This document shows, piece by piece, positions 1 to 4,978 of a stretch of DNA of 6,627 nt. This stretch comes from AP-15 sp035252905. GTDB taxonomy: Bacteria > Pseudomonadota > Alphaproteobacteria > ATCC43930 > CGMCC-115725. Under the pieces are notes generated by a model. That model was not told the origin of the DNA. It did no database searches and saw nothing but the letters and a program-made list of their open reading frames with translations. The stretch spans positions 1 to 6,627 of the forward strand of contig DATFCQ010000219.1 in assembly GCA_035252905.1 (NCBI GenBank), written 5' to 3'. The position numbers were made by a program, and so were the translations under genes. Each line of letters opens with the position of its first letter. Position 1 is the stretch's first letter.

Positions 1-72
1 GAGCGTGCGCGGCTGGCCCGGCGCCCGGGCGCCCGCCGCCCGCTCGATCCGCGCGGCGCCGGCGACGGTCAT
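1..72 (-). CDS. N-terminus of an unidentified gene, probably the permease of the wtpA ABC transporter (partial)
   Basis: Only the first 24 codons are in the window; the gene runs off the left edge. The start ATG shares an ATGA overlap with the wtpA stop codon, so the two genes are almost certainly co-transcribed and translationally coupled. The visible residues (MTVAGAARIERAAGARAPGQ and a few more) are rich in Ala, Arg, Gly and Pro with no hydrophobic run, as in a cytoplasmic tail ahead of a first membrane helix. Identification as the WtpB/ModB-type permease is inferred only from position: the gene behind a binding protein in such operons usually encodes the membrane subunit. The visible residues themselves are not diagnostic. 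Confidence 0.6.
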   Translation of the reverse strand, partial: MTVAGAARIERAAGARAPGQPRTL

Positions 73-1043
73 GACGACGGCCACTCCGCGACAAGGGGGT
101 GGAGGCTCGCCGGCATCCGGTCGCGGCCCGCCGCGACGGCCGGGGCGAGCGGCGTGAACCCGCTCTGCTGCATGACCTTTTGACCTTCCGGGCCGAGCAG
201 CAGCGCCAGATATTTCTCTGCCCACTCTCGCTGCGGCGCATTGCGCGGGATCGTCGCCGCATAGACGATCGGCGTTCCCCGGACATCGCCGTTTCGCGTG
301 TGCACGACGGCCGTCCCGTAGAGCTTTGCCAGTCGCGGGTCGCTGAGGTCGATCGCGGCCGGCAGGGCGAGGTATTGCAGATGATGCTGGATCGCGTCGG
401 AACGATAGATCGCCAGATAGTCGATCTCGCCGAGCTGCAATGCCGAGATCAGCTCGGTTTCGGTGTCGCGCATGTTTTGCCGCGGCGCATTGCCGAGGAT
501 TTTTTGCATGAGCCCAGGCACATGGTAATAGCGCTCGGCCAGTTGCAGCATCAACAGGGTCCGGTAGCCGGAGGGATCGGTGTCGGGGTTCGCGCGGCCG
601 ATCTCGACCCCCGGCCGCGCCAGGATTTCGTAACAGTTCTTTGGCGTGATCGCGCCGGCGAATTTGCTGTTCCCGGTATAGGTGAACGTGATCGCATTGC
701 GCGCAAACCCGGCATACCAGTCGGCATAGCCCGTCTTGCCGGACTTGCCGCCGAACAGGTATTTCGGAACGACGCGCCAGTCGGCGGTGGCGAACAGGTC
801 GGCCCGGCGGCCGAGTTCGGTGATCTGCTTCGCGAGGGCGACGCTGCCGGCAAATTCCGGGTGGACGACGATATTCGGGTATTGCTTTTCGAAGACCGCA
901 TCGAGCGCGCGCACTGGCCCGGCGAGCGTGCCGGCGGCCAGGATCGTCAACACCGTCGGCGCCTGCGCCGCGGCCGGGGCGGCGGCAAGGACGGCGGTCA
1001 GTAGTCCGGTGAGGAGGGCGGCCGCCCGCGTGCAGCGGAACAT
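69..1043 (-). CDS. wtpA: Tungstate/molybdate ABC transporter substrate-binding protein (WtpA family)
   Basis: Predicted 324-residue periplasmic protein that would capture tungstate or molybdate and deliver it to an ABC importer. A basic, hydrophobic signal peptide occupies residues 1-26 with a likely cut at AAA|QAP. The mature part has the WtpA/archaeal-ModA hallmarks in order: AAGTL (36-40), AGSVALAKQITELGRRADL (65-83), ADW (87-89), YADWY (106-110), NPDTDPSGYR (152-161), ETEL (195-198), DYLAIYRSDAIQHH (208-221) and GTPIVYAATI (256-265). From memory of the archaeal structures, an Asp and a Glu complete octahedral coordination of the oxyanion; D156 (in DPSGY) and E195 (in ETEL) are the likely equivalents and both are present. 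The start at 1043 is preferred over an in-frame ATG at 1088 because a perfect AAGGAGG lies 8 bases upstream and the signal peptide then begins properly. The stop overlaps the next gene. Which oxyanion is preferred cannot be told from sequence. Confidence 0.88.
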   Translation of the reverse strand: MFRCTRAAALLTGLLTAVLAAAPAAAQAPTVLTILAAGTLAGPVRALDAVFEKQYPNIVVHPEFAGSVALAKQITELGRRADLFATADWRVVPKYLFGGKSGKTGYADWYAGFARNAITFTYTGNSKFAGAITPKNCYEILARPGVEIGRANPDTDPSGYRTLLMLQLAERYYHVPGLMQKILGNAPRQNMRDTETELISALQLGEIDYLAIYRSDAIQHHLQYLALPAAIDLSDPRLAKLYGTAVVHTRNGDVRGTPIVYAATIPRNAPQREWAEKYLALLLGPEGQKVMQQSGFTPLAPAVAAGRDRMPASLHPLVAEWPSS

Positions 1044-1051
1044 CCGCTTCC

Positions 1052-1058
1052 CCTCCTT
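1052..1058 (-). promoter_or_regulatory. Ribosome binding site of wtpA
   Basis: AAGGAGG on the minus strand, 8 bases before the ATG at 1043. It is the strongest Shine-Dalgarno sequence I noticed in the window, and it decides the start: the longer frame from 1088 would place this site inside codons and add 15 residues ahead of the signal peptide. Confidence 0.85.
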
Positions 1059-1113
1059 GTAGCACCCCAAACCCATCGCCTCTTCCATGCCGTCCGCTCA
1101 AGGCCGGCGGCTC

Positions 1114-1200
1114 GCCCCCACCCCGACCCTCCCCCGTGGACACGGGGGAGGGAGATGCTCGCCCCCTCCCCCGCGTGCGGGGGAGGGTCGGGGTGGAGGC
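1114..1200. repeat. Nested palindromic intergenic repeat (REP/BIME-like pair)
   Basis: Two C/G-rich hairpins face each other. The first has a 12-base perfect stem, CCCTCCCCCGTG at 1127-1138 and CACGGGGGAGGG at 1141-1152, with a 2-base loop. The second has an 11-base perfect stem, 1164-1174 and 1177-1187, also with a 2-base loop. In addition the whole block is an inverted repeat: 1118-1136 is perfectly complementary to 1178-1196 (19 bases), and pairing resumes after one mismatch at 1114-1116/1198-1200. It can therefore fold as two short hairpins or one long one. Copies of similar CCCTCCCCC...GGGGGAGGGTCGGGGTGG sequence are, from general experience, scattered between genes in many alphaproteobacterial genomes. 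There is no T-tract, and it sits between divergent genes, so a terminator role is unlikely. Confidence 0.8.
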
Positions 1201-1211
1201 TATGAGGCCGG

Positions 1212-1231
1212 CGCCATTTTCTTCAATGGCG
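1212..1231. promoter_or_regulatory. Short inverted repeat, possible operator of the MOT1-type gene
   Basis: CGCCATT (1212-1218) and AATGGCG (1225-1231) form a perfect 7-base dyad with a 6-base spacer (TTCTTC). It lies about 85 bases upstream of the molybdate transporter start and about 30 bases upstream of a -10-like box. A/T-containing symmetry in such a GC-rich region is a little unusual. It does not resemble the ModE box as I remember it. A regulatory role is inference from position only. Confidence 0.3.
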
Positions 1232-1261
1232 GCGCGGCCTCGGCCGCTGGGTGACTCCGTG

Positions 1262-1267
1262 TATAGT
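1262..1267 (+). promoter_or_regulatory. Possible -10 element (TATAGT) of the MOT1-type gene
   Basis: TATAGT is a good match to a sigma-70 -10 box and stands out in GC-rich DNA. It would place transcription start near 1274 and give a leader of about 40 bases before the ATG at 1316. No convincing -35 box is found at the expected spacing (around 1239-1244), so this is a weak call. Confidence 0.25.
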
Positions 1268-1315
1268 GGCGGCAGCGGGCAGCCGCACTTGTTTTAGCTG
1301 GGCGGGAGTGCCGCC

Positions 1316-2497
1316 ATGTTCCAGCCGCGGGTCTCGCGCGGGTCCGGGATCGAGAGGCGGGCGGCAGAGGCGCCGCGGGCGCGCCCGCGTTTTGCCTGGA
1401 ACATCGGCGAAGTGTCCGGCGCGCTCGGCGATCTCGGGACGTTTCTGCCGCACATCATCGGCGCGATCACGATCGTCAAGATGGCTCCGACCGGCATCCT
1501 CGCGTGCTTCGGGCTGTTCTATATGTTTGCCGGCGCCTTCTACGGCGTCCCGATGGCGGTGCAGCCGATGAAGGCGGCCTCGGCGGCGGTGTTGATCGAG
1601 CCGATGCAGCCGGCGGCGATCGCCGGCGCCGGTCTCGTGATCGGCGGTTTCTTTCTGATCCTCGGTCTGACCGGCGTGGTGAGCCGGCTCGCCCGCGCCC
1701 TGCCGGGCAGCATCGCCGCCGGATTGCAGCTCGGGCTCGGGCTGTCGCTCGGCGTCCTCGGTCTGCGGCTGATCGAAACGCAACTCTGGCTCGGTCTGGC
1801 GAGCGCCGCATTGATGCTCGCGCTGATGCGCTGGGAGCGCTCGCCCGCCGCGCTTCTCGCGGTTGTCGCGGGGATCGGGGCCGGGCAGATTCTCGGATTG
1901 GCGCCGCCCTTCCCGAAGCTCGTTTTCGGATTGCATCTGCCGCATCTCGTAATCCCGAACTGGGCGGAGGTTGTGCACGGCACCGAATACGCGGTCCTGC
2001 CGCAGATCCCGTTGACCCTGACCAACGCCATCATCGTCACGACCGCGGTGACCCGTCAGCTCTTTCCGCATCAGGCGCATCCGGTCAACGAGCGCAACCT
2101 GGCGATCACGACCGGAATCGGCAACCTGCTGGCGGCCCCGTTCGGCGGGTATCTGATGTGCCACGGCGCCGGCGGCATCGCCGGCCATGTCCGCTTCGGG
2201 GCGCGCACGGCGACCGCGCCGGTCCTAATCGGCCTTGCCTTTGTCGCGCTCGGGGTCGTTCTCGGCGACAGCGGCTATGCCCTGTTGCGGACGATCCCGG
2301 ATGCGGTCTTGGGAAGCCTGCTGCTGTTTTCGGGGCTCGAACTGGCGCGCTCGGCCAGGCTTCACGAGCACCGCCAGGGCGATCTGTTTCTCGTGTTGCT
2401 GATGGCCGCGATCGGCGTTGCCCTCAACCCGGCGGCGGCGTTTGCCGTCGGCCTGCCGCTCGCCTATGCTTTCGAGCGCGGCTGGATCAGAGTCTGA
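1316..2497 (+). CDS. MOT1-type molybdate transporter (SulP-like, putative sulfate/molybdate transporter)
   Basis: A 393-residue polytopic inner-membrane protein expected to carry molybdate, possibly sulfate, into the cytoplasm. The family is recognised by its signatures: GALGDLGTFLPHIIG (35-49), GVPMAVQPMKAASA (77-90), where plant and fungal MOT1 usually read PMPVQPMK, and YLMCHGAGGIAGHVRFGART (279-298). Around these lie about ten hydrophobic segments, including 61-76, 101-122, 134-153, 160-172, 179-195, 233-247, 302-317, 331-342, 356-370 and 372-386. A basic tail of about 25 residues precedes the first helix. Length is usual for bacterial members, and no STAS domain follows as it would in classical SulP sulfate permeases. 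The ATG at 1316 has GGGAG 7 bases upstream. It is transcribed divergently from wtpA. Family assignment is firm; molybdate rather than sulfate is inferred from the family name and the wtpA neighbour. Confidence 0.87.
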   Translation: MFQPRVSRGSGIERRAAEAPRARPRFAWNIGEVSGALGDLGTFLPHIIGAITIVKMAPTGILACFGLFYMFAGAFYGVPMAVQPMKAASAAVLIEPMQPAAIAGAGLVIGGFFLILGLTGVVSRLARALPGSIAAGLQLGLGLSLGVLGLRLIETQLWLGLASAALMLALMRWERSPAALLAVVAGIGAGQILGLAPPFPKLVFGLHLPHLVIPNWAEVVHGTEYAVLPQIPLTLTNAIIVTTAVTRQLFPHQAHPVNERNLAITTGIGNLLAAPFGGYLMCHGAGGIAGHVRFGARTATAPVLIGLAFVALGVVLGDSGYALLRTIPDAVLGSLLLFSGLELARSARLHEHRQGDLFLVLLMAAIGVALNPAAAFAVGLPLAYAFERGWIRV

Positions 2498-2599
2498 ACC
2501 GCATGTTAGTTGCGCCGCAGGGCGCGATGTGCATGGATTCGCCGGCCGGCGCAGAGGATTGGACCGCGTCGGACGGTTCCACGAGTGGAGAGACGGGGC
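2498..2599 (+). other. Spacer between the MOT1-type gene and the cysteine-rich gene
   Basis: These 102 bases hold no convincing gene. They contain a 12-base perfect palindrome, CGCCGGCCGGCG (2540-2551), but no stem followed by a T-run, so no intrinsic terminator is visible and read-through from the transporter gene is possible. No promoter is evident. GGAG at 2587-2590 is the ribosome binding site of the next gene. Confidence 0.5.
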
Positions 2600-2803
2600 A
2601 TGGTCGACGGTACGCCGAAATCCGTGAACACGGCGCCTTATCCAGGCCCGCGTCCGCTTGTCGAGGCATGCCGGGCCAGCGGTTACGACCGGGCCGGCGG
2701 GCGCTGCCCCGAATGCCCACTGCGGGCGCTGTGCGACAATGACAAGCGGTGGCTGGTGCGCCGGGCGGAGGAGGTCCGCCTGCACCGGAGCCGCCTTCAT
2801 TGA
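2600..2803 (+). CDS. Small cysteine-rich protein of unknown function, C-x11-C-x2-C-x5-C
   Basis: A 67-residue soluble protein I do not recognise. It starts at ATG 2600 with GGAG 9 bases upstream; codons favour G/C at the third position like the neighbours, supporting real coding. The N-terminus is Pro-rich (PYPGPRP, 13-19). Four cysteines follow: C24, C36, C39 and C45, the last three in RCPECPLRALCDND (35-48). The C-terminal third is a basic amphipathic stretch (KRWLVRRAEEVRLHRSRLH). Such a cluster suggests binding of an iron-sulfur cluster or zinc. The C-x2-C-x5-C part matches the end of the C-x4-C-x2-C-x5-C motif of NifQ, which handles molybdenum for nitrogenase cofactor assembly; the first NifQ cysteine is missing here, but C24 lies further upstream. 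With a molybdate transporter just before it, a metal-related role is attractive but unproven. A longer frame from a TTG at 2510 has no clear binding site and is less likely. Confidence 0.65.
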   Translation: MVDGTPKSVNTAPYPGPRPLVEACRASGYDRAGGRCPECPLRALCDNDKRWLVRRAEEVRLHRSRLH

Positions 2804-2817
2804 GAGGAATGCCTTCG

Positions 2818-3219
2818 ATGTCCGCCGATCAAATCTGGGCGCCGCGCGTCCTCAGCATCGTCCGCATCGTCGTGGGCCTGTTGTTCTTGCAGCACGGGCT
2901 GTCGAAATGGTTCGGATTTCCCGCGCCCTATCACCATCTGACGCCGCTGCTGGGAGTGGCCGGCATTATCGAGATCGCCGGCCCCGTTCTCGTCATCCTT
3001 GGATTGTTCACCCGCCCGGCCGCCTTCATCATGTCGGGCGAGATGGCGATCGCCTATTTCATGGCGCACCTGCCGAAAAGCCCGTTCCCGCTGGTCAATG
3101 GCGGCGATCCGGCGATCCTCTTCTGCTTTATCTTCCTTTATCTGTTCGTGGCGGGCGGCGGGGCGTGGAGCCTCGATCGGCTGTTCTTGCCGCGGTCCGC
3201 GCGCCGCGCGACAATCTGA
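2818..3219 (+). CDS. DoxX family membrane protein
   Basis: A 133-residue inner-membrane protein with four hydrophobic segments, about residues 10-26, 43-63, 68-84 and 99-114. DoxX features are RIVVGLLFLQHGLSKWFGF (16-34), with the conserved His-Gly-x-x-Lys, then GLFTRPAAF (62-70) and NGGDPAILFCFIFLYL (94-109), ending GGGAWSLDRL (113-122). The archaeal founder is a subunit of a thiosulfate:quinone oxidoreductase, but most bacterial members have no assigned reaction and are linked loosely to redox or membrane stress functions. The start at 2818 is preferred over ATG 2809 because GAGAGGA (2802-2808) lies 9 bases before it, while it directly abuts the other ATG. That binding site overlaps the stop codon of the cysteine-rich gene, suggesting coupled translation. 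The oxidoreductase gene follows after 21 bases. Confidence 0.88.
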   Translation: MSADQIWAPRVLSIVRIVVGLLFLQHGLSKWFGFPAPYHHLTPLLGVAGIIEIAGPVLVILGLFTRPAAFIMSGEMAIAYFMAHLPKSPFPLVNGGDPAILFCFIFLYLFVAGGGAWSLDRLFLPRSARRATI

Positions 3220-3240
3220 TCCACGACGGGAGGACCGGGC

Positions 3241-4233
3241 GTGAAGATCGGCGTGCTGCAATTCTTCAGCTGGCCCGAGCGGCGCGCCGACATCGCCGCG
3301 GTCTATGCCCGCGCGCTCGACCGCATCGCGATCATGGACCAGACCGGCTTTGACGCGGTCTGGCTCGCCGAGCACCATTTCAGCGATTTCAGCGTGTGCC
3401 CGTCGGTGCATATGGTCGGCACGCTCGCCGCCGCCCGCACCAAGCGGCTGCGCATCGGCACGGCGGTCTCGCTCGCCCCGTTCTATCATCCGCTGCGGCT
3501 CGCCGAGGAGGTGGCGCTCCTCGATATGCTGTCGGGCGGGCGGGTCAATTGGGGCGCCGGGCGCGGCTTTGCCCGGGTCGAATTCGACAATTTCGGGGTC
3601 AAGCCGGAGGAGAGCGCGTCGCGCTTTCGCGAGACCGTCGAGATCGTGTTGAAGGCGTGGACCGAAGAACGGCTCAGCTTTGCCGGCCAGCATTTCCGCT
3701 TCGAGGGGGTCGAGGTCCTGCCGAAGCCGATGCAGCAGCCGCACCCGCCGGTCTGGCTGGCGGCGACCTCCGAGGGGTCAATCGCCTGGGCCGCCGGGCG
3801 CGGTTTCTCGATCCTGATGGACCCGCATTCGGCGCATGGCGAGATCGCGGCGAAGCGCCGCCTTTACAGCGAGCGGCTCGCCGCCGCCGGGTTCTCCGAG
3901 GCGGGACGCGACATTCCGGTTGCCCGGCTGGTGGCGATCGCCGCCACGCCGGACGAAGCCGCCGAAATCGCGCGCCGCGGCGCCCTGTGGATCCTCAATT
4001 CCTACCTCGGCGCACAGCATCGGCCGGTGCTCTCCGCCGATCTGGTGCCCGGCGGCGTCGATCCGGTCGCGCGCTATCTCGACGCGGTGATCCTGCACGG
4101 CACGCCCGAATCCGTGATCGAAGAGATCCTGCGGCTGCGCGAGGAGATCGGTCTCGACTACCTATTGGCGGCGCCCCTGAGCCACGAATCCTTTACCTTG
4201 CTTGCCGAGCAGGTCCTGCCCCGGCTTATCTAA
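3241..4233 (+). CDS. LLM class flavin-dependent oxidoreductase (luciferase-like monooxygenase)
   Basis: A 330-residue cytoplasmic protein of the bacterial-luciferase-like TIM-barrel superfamily, whose members use reduced FMN or F420 to oxidise small organic substrates. Typical elements are MKIGVLQFF (1-9, first strand), GFDAVWLAEHHF (36-47), LRIGTAVSLAPFYHPLRLAEE (70-90), LDMLSGGRVNWGAGRG (94-109), then LPKPMQQPHPPVWLAATS (160-177) and GTPESVIEEI (287-296) near the C-terminus. The pattern is closer to the LuxA-like, FMN-using branch than to F420 enzymes, but the substrate cannot be read from sequence. It starts at GTG 3241 with GGGAGG 7 bases upstream; no ATG fits the first strand. Length is normal and the frame is intact. 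It is probably co-transcribed with the DoxX gene. Its TAA overlaps the stop codon of the convergent permease gene by 4 bases. Confidence 0.9.
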   Translation: MKIGVLQFFSWPERRADIAAVYARALDRIAIMDQTGFDAVWLAEHHFSDFSVCPSVHMVGTLAAARTKRLRIGTAVSLAPFYHPLRLAEEVALLDMLSGGRVNWGAGRGFARVEFDNFGVKPEESASRFRETVEIVLKAWTEERLSFAGQHFRFEGVEVLPKPMQQPHPPVWLAATSEGSIAWAAGRGFSILMDPHSAHGEIAAKRRLYSERLAAAGFSEAGRDIPVARLVAIAATPDEAAEIARRGALWILNSYLGAQHRPVLSADLVPGGVDPVARYLDAVILHGTPESVIEEILRLREEIGLDYLLAAPLSHESFTLLAEQVLPRLI

Positions 4234-4970
4234 GGCCGGTGCCGGCGCAGGCGGGTTTCGAGGCGGGCGAGGGCCATGTCGGTCACGATCGCGAACAAGG
4301 CGACCAGAACCGCGCCCTCGATGACAAAGGGCAGCTTGTCGGCGGCGAGGCCGTCGAAGATCGGCGTGCCGAAGGTGACGGCCCCGACCGTCGAGCCGAT
4401 CGTCGCCGTCCCGATCGCGATCGTCACCGATGTCCGCACCCCGGCGAGGATGACCGGCGCCGCCAGCGGCAATTCGACTTGCCGGAGCACCTGCAGCGGC
4501 GTGAGACCCATGCCCTCCGCCGCTTCGCGCACCGCCGCCGGCACGCCTTCAAGACCGGCGAGCGCATTGGCGAGAACCGGCAACAAGCCGTAGAGGAACA
4601 GGGCAATAACGGTCGGCTCGGCGCCGAACCCGATCGCCGGCACCGTCAGGGCGAGAACGGCGACCGGCGGGAAGGTCTGTCCGATGGTCGCAAGGACCTC
4701 GACCAGCGCCCGGAAATCGCGGCCCGGCGGGCGCGTGACAAAGATCGCGAGCGCGATCCCGACGGCGCTCGCCGCGCCGCTCGCCGCCGCGACGATCGCA
4801 AGCTGCGACAGGAACAATGCAAAAAAGCTGTCGCGGTCGTAGATCGCCGGCCGCGCCTCGGGAAAGGCCCAGTGAAACACCGGCTGCAGGGCCGGCATCT
4901 CGAACAACAAGACCGCGAACAGGAGCGTGACCCAGAGGAGCGGGCTGGCGAGACGTCGCCCTTTACGCAT
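4230..4970 (-). CDS. yehW: Osmoprotectant ABC transporter permease, YehW type
   Basis: A 246-residue inner-membrane subunit of an ABC importer for glycine betaine-like compatible solutes. It closely follows E. coli YehW (about 243 residues, as recalled) over most of its length: ATIGQTFPPVAVLALTVPAIGFG (94-116), LFLYGLLPVLANALAGL (124-140), the EAA loop contacting the ATPase (EAAEGMGLTPLQVLRQVELP, 149-168), then APVILAGVRTSVTIAIGTATIGSTVGAVTFGTPIFDGL (171-208). About six hydrophobic helices are visible (roughly 10-25, 52-77, 88-112, 119-137, 171-200 and 213-231). The ATG at 4970 is 8 bases behind the ATPase stop codon, whose TGAGG can serve as the binding site. It is the last gene of the operon; its TAG overlaps the TAA of the convergent oxidoreductase gene, and no terminator with a T-run is visible. 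Confidence 0.9.
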   Translation of the reverse strand: MRKGRRLASPLLWVTLLFAVLLFEMPALQPVFHWAFPEARPAIYDRDSFFALFLSQLAIVAAASGAASAVGIALAIFVTRPPGRDFRALVEVLATIGQTFPPVAVLALTVPAIGFGAEPTVIALFLYGLLPVLANALAGLEGVPAAVREAAEGMGLTPLQVLRQVELPLAAPVILAGVRTSVTIAIGTATIGSTVGAVTFGTPIFDGLAADKLPFVIEGAVLVALFAIVTDMALARLETRLRRHRP

Positions 4971-4978
4971 CGACCGCC

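Noticed and set aside
99..1004. A 301-codon plus-strand frame opposite wtpA.
   Set aside because: Low-complexity Arg-rich product, antisense to a well-supported gene.
1073..1101. A possible wtpA promoter with TTGAGC (1101-1096) as -35.
   Set aside because: The hexamer 17 bases downstream reads CGATGG, which is not a credible -10 box.
1114..1200. The C/G-rich hairpins as a Rho-independent terminator.
   Set aside because: There is no T-run on either strand, and the element lies upstream of both flanking genes, not behind a gene end.
1223..2188. A 321-codon minus-strand frame opposite the MOT1-type gene.
   Set aside because: It is Arg/Gln/Asp-rich with no family resemblance, while the plus strand encodes clear family motifs and membrane helices.
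2540..2551. CGCCGGCCGGCG palindrome as terminator of the MOT1-type gene.
   Set aside because: A 12-base self-complementary GC run without loop or T-tract; such palindromes arise by chance in DNA of this composition.
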